37,117 bases of DNA from Actinomycetaceae bacterium (GCA_030530685.1 JAUMUM010000024.1:1-37117), one strand, 5' to 3'; positions 1 to 7,853 are shown, counted from the stretch's first letter. Numbers and translations are program-made. Notes: a model not told the origin generated them from the letters alone.

Positions 1-297
1 GGCGGGCGCGGTGCGTCCGGCAGAGCTGGCATCGAGTCGGGAGATGAACCAGTTGGCCAGCATCTGAGGCAGGCCTGAATGGGCGACGGACATGGCGAAG
101 GCGCCGAGCAGGGCGTAGGACAGGGCCAGCTTGGCGCCGTCGGCCAATCCCTCCTGGAAGGCGACCATTGTGTCTTCGATTCCCATTCCGGCGGCCAGGC
201 CGCCCACGAGCGCACCGACAAACAGTGACAGCACGACGTGCACACGAAGCACGGCGAGGACGAGCATGACCAAGACGGCAAGGAGAACAGCGTTCAT
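1..297 (-). CDS. YuiF-like Na+/H+ antiporter family permease, N-terminal part (gene runs off the window)
   Basis: The minus strand encodes 99 residues beginning MNAVLLAVLVMLVLAVLRVH. Hydrophobic helices lie near residues 3-18, 20-37 and 55-75, and there is an SYALLGAFA motif near residue 60. This pattern matches the start of the YuiF-type Na+/H+ antiporter or amino-acid permease family, inner-membrane secondary transporters whose substrate I cannot tell from this piece. I chose the ATG at 297 because GGAAGG sits 7 nt upstream. An in-frame ATG at 330 with a weaker AAGG is the alternative. The remaining membrane helices lie outside the window, beyond base 1. The family call is from recall of the conserved N-terminus. 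Confidence 0.7.
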   Translation of the reverse strand, partial: MNAVLLAVLVMLVLAVLRVHVVLSLFVGALVGGLAAGMGIEDTMVAFQEGLADGAKLALSYALLGAFAMSVAHSGLPQMLANWFISRLDASSAGRTAPA

Positions 298-850
298 CGC
301 ACGGCCTTCCAGGTAGAAGAGAAATACCATGCGAGCTTACCTTGAGTCACTAGCCGCCTGCGTCGGCCCGCAGGAATGTGAACACGGCACATTCCTACGG
401 CGCACGCATCGTAAGTCCACGCAAAAGCGAACGGAACGAGCACGGCGACGTCGAACCGAGCAAGCCGCGGTCGGAGCAAAGAATCCGAAGTCAGGGTGAC
501 CAGGTCGTGAACGGGACGAACAGACCGCAGCCTCGGCCGGGGGCCTTAAGCCAACGTCCCCACAATCCTCCGACAGGGAAGCGTGGCGACAGCTGGAACG
601 GGAAAGAGAAAGAGATCGTCACAGGAAGGTCCAAGGTGGCACGTGCCGCTGCGAGGGACACTATGGAAGCATCGGTGCCATACTCGCCGAAATTCGCTCC
701 GTCGCCACGCACACCACCGGCCCATCCCAGACCCGGCAGAGCGGTGGGGGACCGGCCGGTCGATGGGTGCCAGCTGGCCAGGTGCTAAAGAGTGGGGAAC
801 TGGCTGGTCAGGCGAAGAAGCCTCCGACGGCAGACACGACTGGCAGGGCA
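298..850. other. Gene-poor stretch without a convincing gene
   Basis: No ORF here has recognisable protein features. The + frame that later becomes the Imm8-like remnant is open back to about position 500 (last stop TGA near 497) but shows only low-complexity Arg/Glu-rich and Gly/Pro-rich sequence and no family I recognise. A short hairpin (372-396) is the only clear structure. Confidence 0.5.
372..396. repeat. 8-bp inverted repeat (hairpin)
   Basis: AGGAATGT and ACATTCCT form a perfect 8-bp stem around a 9-nt loop. It lies 75-100 nt upstream of the antiporter start, so it could be an operator or a leader structure. There is no T-run to make it a terminator. Confidence 0.5.
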
Positions 851-1127
851 TGGCTCCGGCTCATGATTGGACCGGCCGGCGACCCAGGTGAGGGGCCTGC
901 GGAGCACTTCGACGTGCGCGTGTGCACGCCGCAGTGGCTCGGCCACCAGGTCACCGCCCACGGCCCGCTCATCGACCGCCACCATCTGCTCGTAGAGGCC
1001 ATGGACCTCGACGCCGCAACCACCTTCCTCGCCCAGCGCGTGGACGCCATCACCGGCGAGGAGCTGGGACGCCGTCGGCGAGGAGCTGGCCCACCTGGGC
1101 TACTGGGAGTTCGAGGGCTACCATTAG
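851..1127 (+). pseudogene. Remnant of an Imm8-type immunity protein, N-truncated and frameshifted
   Basis: The frame reads WLRLMIGPAGDPGEG, then FDVRVCTPQWL and RHHLLVEAMDLDAATTFL, the order of conserved blocks I associate with Imm8 immunity proteins of polymorphic-toxin systems. After GEE (codon ending at 1063) the reading jumps one base: the next frame continues WDAVGEELAHLGYWEFEGYH and stops with TAG at 1125-1127, the expected family C-terminus. One extra base near 1064 therefore breaks the gene. The usual N-terminal part before the WL-LMIGPAG block is missing and no start codon with a ribosome site precedes it. No toxin gene is visible next to it. The family name is from recall; the frameshift itself is directly seen. 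Confidence 0.65.
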
Positions 1128-1285
1128 TACTGACCACGTAGCAATGAAGGAGCGACCCGCTGCCGCCGCAGGCACACCTTCGCTCCGAGGTCTACCGATT
1201 CCGCGTGAGCTACCAGCGCACGCGTATGTTTACGAGGAATCGGTAGCTCTCGCCGAGACAGCAACCCCTCGACAAGGAGCACTCT

Positions 1286-1927
1286 GTGACAGCGACTCCC
1301 AACAGCACCAACGCCCCCACCGCCACCCCCTGGCGCCAGGTACGCGCTGTCTACGATGCCGAGTCGGTCACCGTCTACCAGGCCTACTCCTCCGCGATCG
1401 CCGACGCTGCCCTGGCCGCCGGGCGGTTCGTCCCTCCCTTCAAGCGGGAGAGGATGACCTGGATCAAACCCTCCTTCCTGTGGATGATGTACCGCAGCGG
1501 ATGGGCCACCAAGAAGGGCCAGGAGCGGGTGCTGGCGGTGCGCCTGAGCCGTGGAGGCTTCGAGGAGGCCCTCGCCCGCTCATGCCTGTCCGCCTTCGAC
1601 CCCCGATTCCACCCCGACCGGCAGGCCTGGGAGGCACTCAAGGAAAACTCGCCCGTGAGGATCCAGTGGGACCCGGAGCGCGACGTCGCGCTGAACCCCC
1701 TGGGCCACCGCAGTATCCAAATCGGCATCGGCCCTCCCGCCGTGGACGACTACGTCGACCGCTGGACCATCTCCATCACCGACATCACCGAAACCGTCGC
1801 CGCCCTGCGAAGTGCCTCCGCGATCGTGCCAGGCTCCCTGCCCAGCGAGCGCCCCTACCCGCTGCCGCCCGAACTCGCGGCTCGGACCAGAGCCACGGCT
1901 TCGCCGTCGGCTACGATGACCACATGA
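1286..1927 (+). CDS. DUF4291 domain-containing protein
   Basis: 213 residues from a GTG with AAGGAG 6-7 nt upstream. The sequence RQVRAVYDAESVTVYQAYS, then AALAAGRFVPPFKRERMTWI, KPSFLWMMYRSGWATK and SIQIGIGP are the hallmark blocks of the DUF4291 family, and the length is typical. The family has no established biochemical role that I can state; the protein looks soluble and cytoplasmic, with no signal peptide. Its stop overlaps the start of the downstream DNA glycosylase by four bases (ATGA at 1924-1927), so the two are translationally coupled and probably co-expressed. That may hint at a nucleic-acid-related role, but this is inference from context only. Confidence 0.88.
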   Translation: MTATPNSTNAPTATPWRQVRAVYDAESVTVYQAYSSAIADAALAAGRFVPPFKRERMTWIKPSFLWMMYRSGWATKKGQERVLAVRLSRGGFEEALARSCLSAFDPRFHPDRQAWEALKENSPVRIQWDPERDVALNPLGHRSIQIGIGPPAVDDYVDRWTISITDITETVAALRSASAIVPGSLPSERPYPLPPELAARTRATASPSATMTT

Positions 1928-2580
1928 CCCACACGGCTCGCGCGCAGCGGCCGCTGTCGGCCCTCGACGTCGCCGGCCTTTTCAATGAGCTGCTCGAGCG
2001 CCACGGCCCGCAGGGATGGTGGCCGGCCCGCACGCCCTTCGAGATGATGGTCGGCGCGATCCTCGTGCAGAACACCAACTGGCGCAATGTCGAAAAGAGC
2101 ATCGCCCGGCTCGACGACGCCGGACTGCTCGACGCCCGCGCCATGCTCGCCGCCCGGCTCGACGAGCTCCAGGAGACGATCCGCCCGTCGGGATTCATGA
2201 AGGCCAAGTCGCGGGCGTGCCTCGGCCTGGCGGAATGGGCCACGCGCAACGGCTGGCCATCCCTCGCGAGTGCGCGGGATCTGCCAACGGCCCAGCTGCG
2301 CGCAAGCCTGCTGACCTGCCGCGGCGTCGGCCCGGAAACCGCCGATGTCATACTGCTCTACGTCTTCGAGCGGGCGGTCTTCATCGCCGACAGGTACGCC
2401 ATGCGCGTGCTGGCTGCGCGAGGCTACGCGGTGCCGACGACGTACGAGCGGCTGCGCGCCGTCGCGGAGGCGCCCCTGGCCGCCAGCGCGCTTTCGGCTG
2501 AGCAGGCCGGCGAGTTGCACGCACTGATCATCGCCGAGGGCAAGACGGTGCCGGTCACGACTGCGGCGGGAGGGCGGTAG
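1924..2580 (+). CDS. HhH-GPD (endonuclease III-like) DNA glycosylase
   Basis: 218 residues. The N-terminal half has the block FEMMVGAILVQNTNWRNVEK (residues 39-58), typical of EndoIII-superfamily glycosylases. The helix-hairpin-helix is LLTCRGVGPETADVILLY (129-146), followed by FIADRYAMRV with the conserved catalytic Asp at 156. The Lys that makes EndoIII a bifunctional lyase is absent from the hairpin (GPET instead), so a monofunctional base excision activity such as removal of alkylated purines (MagIII-like) is more likely. The C-terminus ends HALIIAEGKTVPVTTAAGGR with no cysteines, so the 4Fe-4S cluster loop is missing. It starts inside the stop of the DUF4291 gene. Substrate is inferred, not shown. 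Confidence 0.85.
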   Translation: MTHTARAQRPLSALDVAGLFNELLERHGPQGWWPARTPFEMMVGAILVQNTNWRNVEKSIARLDDAGLLDARAMLAARLDELQETIRPSGFMKAKSRACLGLAEWATRNGWPSLASARDLPTAQLRASLLTCRGVGPETADVILLYVFERAVFIADRYAMRVLAARGYAVPTTYERLRAVAEAPLAASALSAEQAGELHALIIAEGKTVPVTTAAGGR

Positions 2581-2818
2581 GGCGCAGGACTGCGAACGTG
2601 CCGGGCTCTCGCTAGGACACGGCGCGATCGCGTCACCCACGCCTGGCCATATTGTCGCGGCAGCTCGGGGACCGCGCCCCGCCCCGCCCGCCCGAGCGGA
2701 AAAGCCCCGCGCTGCAGCTTGGAGCACGTCGCACCCGACGCGCCGAGCGCCATCGGATGCGTTCGCCGTCCCGCGCATGTCACCATTTCACGGCTGGCGT
2801 CCGGCCCGAGCTAGGGGC

Positions 2819-2824
2819 TATCCT
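2819..2824 (+). promoter_or_regulatory. -10 box of tRNA-Ser
   Basis: TATCCT ends 10 nt before the first tRNA base, fitting transcription start a few bases upstream of the mature 5' end. No clear -35 is visible. Confidence 0.45.
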
Positions 2825-2834
2825 TATCGGTGTT

Positions 2835-2925
2835 GGAGACGTCGCATAGTCTGGTCGAGTGCGCCTTCCTGCTAAGAAGGTAGGGGTCGAAAGGTCCCTC
2901 GCGGGTTCAAATCCCGCCGTCTCCG
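2835..2925 (+). tRNA. tRNA-Ser (anticodon GCT)
   Basis: The acceptor stem GGAGACG pairs with CGTCTCC, discriminator G at 2925. The anticodon arm is CCTTC-CTGCTAA-GAAGG, giving anticodon GCT (reads AGC/AGU). A long variable arm (TAGGGGTCGAAAGGTCCCT region) is typical of class II serine tRNA, and the T arm is GCGGG-TTCAAAT-CCCGC. CCA is not encoded. Confidence 0.96.
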
Positions 2926-2931
2926 CGAAGG

Positions 2932-2963
2932 CCGGGTCGCAGCTTCACGGGGCTGCGACCCGG
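2932..2963. terminator. Rho-independent terminator, probably bidirectional
   Basis: CCGGGTCGCAG pairs with CTGCGACCCGG, an 11-bp perfect stem with a 10-nt loop, followed on the + strand by TTCTTGCTT. It sits just after tRNA-Ser and between it and the convergent mpg gene, so it could serve both. Confidence 0.75.
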
Positions 2964-3002
2964 TTCTTGCTTGCGGCTTGGCCGGTCGGCGTGGGCCGCC
3001 CC

Positions 3003-3644
3003 TCAGCCGCCCGCGCGCCCGCCCTTCCGACGGGGCGCGGCGGGCCTGTACTGCGAGACGGTCGGGTCGCCGTCGATCCACAAGCGCCACGGATAGAGCT
3101 CGGCGTCGCCACCCGGTCCGGCGACGCCGACGCGCGGCCCGGCGCGCACCTCCCGCGGCGCGACCGGAGCCTCGGCCAGCCGAAGATGCAGCCTTTCACC
3201 AGCCTGGCCGAGCCTGCGCCCGTCGTCATCGCGCCCCAACCCCAGGCAGGCGGCAAGCCGGGCCGGGCCGCGCGCCAGGTCGCGATCCTTCCCACACGCT
3301 GGCCGGCGCCGCCGCGCCAGGTCGATGCCCTCGACGATCCTCCCGCCGCGCAGCAGCACTCCCCCAGCCACTCCGGCCGGCCCCGTGACAATGTTGACGC
3401 AGTGGTGCATGCCGTAGGTGAAGTAGATATAGACGATGCCGGCCGCCTCGAACATCGAGGCATTGCGCGCGGTGCGCCCGCGGAAGGCGTGGGAACCGGG
3501 ATCGTCCTGGCCGCAATATGCCTCGACCTCGCTGAGCCGGACGGTGACCGCTCCCTCGTCGTCGACGGCGGTCAGGCGCGCGCCAAGCAGGGCGGGGGCG
3601 ACGTCGCGTGGGTCCCCCGCGAGCACGTCCAGCAAATCTCGCAT
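3003..3644 (-). CDS. 3-methyladenine DNA glycosylase (Mpg/AAG family)
   Basis: Excises alkylated and deaminated purines in base excision repair. From this start the protein is 213 residues. It carries the AAG-fold signature SEVEAY (catalytic Glu) followed by DPGSHAFRGRTARNASMF, then YIYFTYGMHHCVNIVTG, LLRGG, and near the end RLWIDGDPTVSQYR. These are the standard blocks of the bacterial family at the usual spacing; the tail is Arg/Gly-rich. I start at ATG 3644 because TAGGAT, a TANNNT -10 box, ends 7 nt before it, which fits a leaderless message. An in-frame GTG at 3671 and ATG at 3653 are alternatives. Together with the HhH-GPD gene across the tRNA it makes a two-glycosylase neighbourhood. 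Confidence 0.9.
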   Translation of the reverse strand: MRDLLDVLAGDPRDVAPALLGARLTAVDDEGAVTVRLSEVEAYCGQDDPGSHAFRGRTARNASMFEAAGIVYIYFTYGMHHCVNIVTGPAGVAGGVLLRGGRIVEGIDLARRRRPACGKDRDLARGPARLAACLGLGRDDDGRRLGQAGERLHLRLAEAPVAPREVRAGPRVGVAGPGGDAELYPWRLWIDGDPTVSQYRPAAPRRKGGRAGG

Positions 3645-3651
3645 TCCGGGC

Positions 3652-3657
3652 ATCCTA
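3652..3657 (-). promoter_or_regulatory. -10 box placing a leaderless start for mpg
   Basis: Reads TAGGAT on the minus strand, 7 nt before ATG 3644. Matches the actinobacterial TANNNT -10 consensus. Confidence 0.5.
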
Positions 3658-3923
3658 CAGGAGTCGGGCACACGCTACCTGCGCCGGGACGCCAGCCACG
3701 CGAACACAACCACCAACGCGAGCGCTACAACCAGCCGGCCCTTGCCACGCAGGGCACGCCAGCCACACGAGCATCATCGCCATCACGCAAACGCGGCCAC
3801 CCGGCCACGACGGAAGCAACCTCTCCTTACCACGAACTTCACGAAAAAAGAAAGATAGAGACGCAAATGGCACCCTGTGTATCAGTTGTGTTAACAACCT
3901 ACACCGCCGTAGCAGATTGTGCT

Positions 3924-3929
3924 TAGAAT
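3924..3929 (+). promoter_or_regulatory. -10 box of the surface protein gene
   Basis: TAGAAT in an AT-rich stretch. It would give a leader of roughly 100 nt before the TTG start. No convincing -35 is seen. Confidence 0.4.
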
Positions 3930-3939
3930 CTTCCCAGGC

Positions 3940-3984
3940 AATTGCGCTACACCACGCGAACACCCCTTGTTCAATGGCGCAATT
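3940..3984 (+). repeat. Inverted repeat in the surface-protein 5' leader
   Basis: AATTGCGC (3940-3947) and GCGCAATT (3977-3984) are a perfect 8-bp inverted repeat with a 29-nt loop, lying within the predicted untranslated leader about 50 nt before the start codon. Confidence 0.5.
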
Positions 3985-4033
3985 CCTCTCGTGTCGGCAC
4001 GCGGACGCGGGTCGTTCAGAAAGGATAACTGAA

Positions 4034-6373
4034 TTGTTCAAGCGATTGACAAGGCTCACGGCAATCGCAGGCATCGGTGCGCTGACCATGATAAGCGCGC
4101 CTCTGCCAGCGCAGGCTGAGGCCCCGGGATGGTCCGCGGGTGCTGGAGTCTATACTGGAGAAAGTGCGCACCACGGAGTGATTCGCGGTCCGGGAGGTCA
4201 CCTCTACCTCTGCGCGGCCGACGGCGAGGCCTGGTCCATTAGCAGCAAGCACGTCACCGCCGGGTCCGTGAAGGAAGCCAAGTTCGTCGATTCGATCTCC
4301 GCGAGTTCCTTGAGCGCCCAGGGCGACAAAGTCACCAAGGTCACGGTCACCAACAAGACGCAACTGGCCCAGATGGCGTGGATCGCCTCGATGACCGAGT
4401 ACACGGACAACACCCATTCGGCGGGCTCGCAGATCGCCCTGACCCGCGTGGCTGGCGTCTTCAAGGGCTCGATCTACGAGAGGCAGGAGCAGGGCACCTT
4501 CCCGGCTGCCAATGGCGACAACCTCAACGCTCCGCTCGCCAAGTCGAAGGAGATCGTCGAGCAGGCCAAGAAGTTCGCCGGTCCCTACACGGTCAAGCCG
4601 GCCGTCAAGGTCGAGGGCTCGACGGGCACCGTCACGGCCATCGGCGCCAAGTCCGCGGCTGGCAACTGGATGGCGGGCGTGAACTACAAGCTCGAAGTCA
4701 CCGGCCCGGCCACCCTGAAGTCCAACGGGCAGACCACCGTCGAGGGCGTCACCAAGCAGCAGGAGCTCAGTGAAGAACTCAACATCACGGGCAGCGGCGA
4801 GGTGCGCGTCAAGCTGACGATGGAAAACCTGCCCACCACGAAGCCGAAGGTCGCCGAGGGCAACAATGACCTCGACGGCGACAGCCTCATCGCCAAGGGC
4901 AGCCGCGCCCAGAACTTCATCGCCGTCGGGCAGAAGGAAGCGCTCTCCGGCGAAGCCACGGCGACCGCCGAGTCCACGACGTTCGCGCCGAAGGTCACCA
5001 CCGAAGTCCAGAACAAGGTCGTCAAGAAGGGCGACGGACTCGTCGACAAGGTCACCGCCTCCTACGACGGCACCTGGCCCACCATCGAGGGCACCAACAA
5101 CCCGCTGCCGCTGACCGTGACCGTCGACGTCTACGGCCCGTTCGCCACGCCCGTCGCGCCGAGTGACGACGCCTCCGCCTTCGCGAACAAGAAGGTCGGC
5201 ACCTACAACGTGGAGTTCACCAAGGCCGGCACGAAGCAGACCGACGGCTCGGTCAAGGCAACGGGCGAAGGCTTCTACTTCTTCCACGAGCGCATCGTCT
5301 CTGAGCAGCAGGGCCAGTACGCCGACCAGATCAAGGCCTACGAGTCGAAGTTCTTCCAGGCCTCCGAAACGAGCGTTGTCCAGTCGCAGATCTCCATCTC
5401 CACCAAGGCCTCCAAGGAGGAGATTGGCGATGGCAAGTACGGCGTCAAGGACACCGTCAAGGTCTCCGGCCTGCCCGAGGACCACGGCGACTTCGCCGGC
5501 CTGGGCGAGTGGAAGGCCGACGCCAAGACCATCAGCCACAAGCTCTACTTCGTCGCCTCCGGCACCGAGCTGAAGGAAGGCGTCACCAAGGATCTCAAGG
5601 CCCTGGCCACGGTGGAAACGCCCGCCAAGAACGGCGACTACACGATCGAAGCCAAGGACTTCCCGATCAACCCGGACCTGGGCGACGGCACGTACGTCGT
5701 GGTCTCGACCTTCGCGGGTGACGCGCGCGTGGCTGCGCTGACGACGTCGGACGCGGACAAGAACGAGCAGGTTACCGTCTCCTCGAAGAAGTCCGAGGGC
5801 CGCGTGCGGACCCAGGCCTTCACCGAGTCCGGCAAGAGCCTCAAGCCCGGTGACAAGATCGGCGACACCGTGATCGTCGAGGGCGACCTGCCCGAGGGTT
5901 CCTACACCGAGGTCAGCCTCTACAGGTGGGAGCTTGGCGCCACCCCGGTCTGCGACACCCCGATCTGGAAGTCGGAGCGCGTGGAGCACTCCAACAAGGC
6001 GGGCCAGTACAAGACCAACCTGTACACGACCGAGGCCAACCGCGAGGCCACCTACGGCTTCGTCGAGACCACCTACGACCCGCAGGGCAATCAGATCTCG
6101 CAGGCCGAATGCGGCGTTGCGTCCGAGACCCTCGAGGCCCGCGTGGCCGCGTCCCCCGAGAACACCGCAACCTCTAACGCGGGTGGCGGCAACGCTCCCG
6201 GTAGCGACGGCGGCAACGCCCCGTCCGCGAACAACGGCGGCAACACCTCCCAGAACTCCGGAGGCCTGGCCCGGACCGGTGCAAGCGTGACCACGCTCGC
6301 CGGCGTGGCGCTCCTCCTGGTTCTCCTCGGAGCAGCCGGTGTCATCGCCGTCAGGCACCACAGGAAGGCCTGA
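4034..6373 (+). CDS. Sortase-anchored surface protein (LARTG motif)
   Basis: 779 residues from TTG 4034, chosen because GAAAGGAT lies 8-9 nt upstream and the start gives a classic signal peptide: FKRLTRL, a hydrophobic core, and cleavage after PAQA (about residue 28). The mature N-terminus (30-190) has a YLCAADG block and a TQLAQMAWIASMTEYTDN helix, resembling the head domain of actinobacterial VaFE-type adhesins. The middle is made of beta-rich modules with GDGLVDKVTASYDGTWP, GVKDTVKVSGLPEDHGDF and PGDKIGDTVIVEGDLPEG as equivalent segments. A Gly/Asn/Ser linker precedes LARTG (745-749), a membrane helix and an HHRKA tail. It should be linked to peptidoglycan by sortase, although Ala replaces the usual Pro. 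No sortase is encoded here. Binding partner unknown. Confidence 0.88.
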   Translation: MFKRLTRLTAIAGIGALTMISAPLPAQAEAPGWSAGAGVYTGESAHHGVIRGPGGHLYLCAADGEAWSISSKHVTAGSVKEAKFVDSISASSLSAQGDKVTKVTVTNKTQLAQMAWIASMTEYTDNTHSAGSQIALTRVAGVFKGSIYERQEQGTFPAANGDNLNAPLAKSKEIVEQAKKFAGPYTVKPAVKVEGSTGTVTAIGAKSAAGNWMAGVNYKLEVTGPATLKSNGQTTVEGVTKQQELSEELNITGSGEVRVKLTMENLPTTKPKVAEGNNDLDGDSLIAKGSRAQNFIAVGQKEALSGEATATAESTTFAPKVTTEVQNKVVKKGDGLVDKVTASYDGTWPTIEGTNNPLPLTVTVDVYGPFATPVAPSDDASAFANKKVGTYNVEFTKAGTKQTDGSVKATGEGFYFFHERIVSEQQGQYADQIKAYESKFFQASETSVVQSQISISTKASKEEIGDGKYGVKDTVKVSGLPEDHGDFAGLGEWKADAKTISHKLYFVASGTELKEGVTKDLKALATVETPAKNGDYTIEAKDFPINPDLGDGTYVVVSTFAGDARVAALTTSDADKNEQVTVSSKKSEGRVRTQAFTESGKSLKPGDKIGDTVIVEGDLPEGSYTEVSLYRWELGATPVCDTPIWKSERVEHSNKAGQYKTNLYTTEANREATYGFVETTYDPQGNQISQAECGVASETLEARVAASPENTATSNAGGGNAPGSDGGNAPSANNGGNTSQNSGGLARTGASVTTLAGVALLLVLLGAAGVIAVRHHRKA

Positions 6374-6430
6374 CGCATAATCCCTGGGCAGCACCCGTAG
6401 ACGCGGAATCTTCCGCGGGGTGAGCCCGTC

Positions 6431-6465
6431 GAGTGGGGCAGTGACCACGCGTCGCTGCCCCACTC
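6431..6465 (+). terminator. Terminator after the surface protein
   Basis: GAGTGGGGCAG and CTGCCCCACTC form an 11-bp perfect stem with a 13-nt loop, followed by TATTG. It lies 58 nt after the stop codon. Confidence 0.7.
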
Positions 6466-6503
6466 TATTGCCCATCTCATTCCCACTTTGCCGCGAAATC
6501 CCA

Positions 6504-6509
6504 TATGGT
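6504..6509 (+). promoter_or_regulatory. -10 box, leaderless start of the DUF4921 gene
   Basis: TATGGT ends 6 nt before ATG 6516, the spacing expected if transcription starts at the A of the start codon. Confidence 0.5.
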
Positions 6510-6515
6510 GATCCC

Positions 6516-7799
6516 ATGCCGATGAGCGATATGCACACGCCCGAGCCCCTGACCCGCATGCCGGACGGAACAATCAAACAGCGCAACCCTTTCACGGGAA
6601 CCGAGGTGTGGACCGTCCCGGGCCGAGGCAATCGCCCCATACCGACGTCGACCCCCGAAGCTCATCCGATCGACGACCTCGGCCATACGTGCGCCTTCTG
6701 CCCCAACCGCGTTCTGGAGACACCTCCGGAGAAGGCACGCATTCTCGATTCTGGCGAAATCCGCCGCAACATCCCCGTCGACGACCTGGCCGACCCCTGG
6801 GCCTTCCGCCGCGTGGCCAACCTCTTCGAGATCGTCCCCTTCGAGTTCTGGGAAAAGAACTATGGCTACAGGATGCCCGGCCATGTGTACGAGCACATGG
6901 AGCGCTACATGGCCGACCCGGCCGGGCGCGCGCACATCCAATCGGTGCTTCGTCTGAAGAAGGTCGACGAAAACGACTTCCTCGTCAACACTCCGGCGCT
7001 CTTCGGCGGCGGACACGACCTGATCCTGGCCAACCGCCACTACGTCCACGGAGCGACGGACACCTCCCAGCTGGCGGGCGCGGGAACGCTCACGCCCCAC
7101 GAGCACGCCAACTACTGGAACCTGACGGTCGACGCCATGCACGATCTCTACACGCAAAACCGCTACGTCACCTACGTTCAGGTGTTCCAGAACTGGCTCA
7201 AGCCGGCGGGCGCCTCCTTCGAGCACCTCCACAAGCAACTCGTGTCCATCGACGAGCGATCGGTCAACGCCCGCATGGAGGTGGGCAAGATCCGCAACAA
7301 CCCCAATCTCTACAACGAGTTCGGGGTCGACTACGCGGCCAAGCACAACCTCATCATCGCCGAGAATCGCAATGCCGTGGCTCTGGCGGGCTTCGGCCAC
7401 GTCTACCCCACGCTCGAAGTGTGGAGCCGCAGCGCCGCCCTCCAGCCGTGGGAACACACGCCCGACGAAATCCGCGACGTCTCCGATCTGGTCCACGCCA
7501 TGCACGCCGCCACGGGAAGCGGCATCCCCACCAACGAGGAATGGTACTGCGCGCCTCGCGACATGGACGTCGCCATGCCGTGGCGCATTCTCCTCAAGTG
7601 GCGTGTGTCCACGCTCGCCGGCTTCGAGGGCGGGACCAAGATCTACGTCAATACGATCGGCCCGTGGGCCCTGCGCGACCGCGTGGTCCCCAGGCTGCTC
7701 GACCTGCGGGCCGAGGGCGCCATCGCGCAGAGCATCAATATCGCCACCGAGTGCTCGTGCCGGGTCAACTCGCTCAAGTACAACCCCGCGCTGCAGTAG
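6516..7799 (+). CDS. DUF4921 family protein, GalT/HIT-like
   Basis: 427 residues. The N-terminus has RNPFTGTEVWTVPGRGNRP and a zinc-type Cys pair TCAFCPN (Cys59, Cys62). The centre has NRHYVHGA and SFEHLHKQLVS (residues 234-244), whose HLHKQ resembles the histidine motif of galactose-1-phosphate uridylyltransferases. The C-terminus has IATECSCRVNSLKYNP. Order and length match the DUF4921 family, which is thought from its fold to be a nucleotidyl-transferase relative; the true substrate is not known to me. The protein is predicted cytoplasmic. The gene stands alone behind the surface-protein terminator. The start at 6516 is favoured by the -10 box at 6504; in-frame ATG codons at 6522 and 6531 are alternatives. 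Confidence 0.85.
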   Translation: MPMSDMHTPEPLTRMPDGTIKQRNPFTGTEVWTVPGRGNRPIPTSTPEAHPIDDLGHTCAFCPNRVLETPPEKARILDSGEIRRNIPVDDLADPWAFRRVANLFEIVPFEFWEKNYGYRMPGHVYEHMERYMADPAGRAHIQSVLRLKKVDENDFLVNTPALFGGGHDLILANRHYVHGATDTSQLAGAGTLTPHEHANYWNLTVDAMHDLYTQNRYVTYVQVFQNWLKPAGASFEHLHKQLVSIDERSVNARMEVGKIRNNPNLYNEFGVDYAAKHNLIIAENRNAVALAGFGHVYPTLEVWSRSAALQPWEHTPDEIRDVSDLVHAMHAATGSGIPTNEEWYCAPRDMDVAMPWRILLKWRVSTLAGFEGGTKIYVNTIGPWALRDRVVPRLLDLRAEGAIAQSINIATECSCRVNSLKYNPALQ

Positions 7800-7853
7800 C
7801 GCCCGCCTTTCCGCGGCGGCCCCACGCTGCGGTAGCGACCTTCTGCGGTAAAG

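Larger units (their letters stand above)
3672..4033. other. Intergenic region with surface-protein promoter and leader
   Basis: Divergent region between mpg and the surface protein. The right half is visibly more AT-rich than its surroundings. It holds a TAGAAT -10 box (3924-3929) and an 8-bp leader inverted repeat (3940-3984). On the minus strand a short frame ending at 3675 encodes GRLVVALALVVVFAWLASRR, a membrane-like tail, but it has no usable start codon, so I do not call it a gene. Confidence 0.5.

Noticed and set aside
922-2580. 552-codon frame joining the Imm8 region to the glycosylase
   Set aside because: Only the last 218 codons are the glycosylase; the upstream part is out of frame with both the Imm8 remnant core and DUF4291.
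3675-3760. Minus-strand membrane-like tail GRLVVALALVVVFAWLASRR before mpg
   Set aside because: No start codon in frame after the upstream TGA and too short to assign; possibly a gene remnant.
4016-6640. 874-codon minus-strand frame opposite the surface protein
   Set aside because: Shadow of the + strand gene caused by GC-rich third positions; the + strand has signal peptide, LARTG motif and ribosome site, the minus frame has only Gly/Val/Leu/Arg low complexity.
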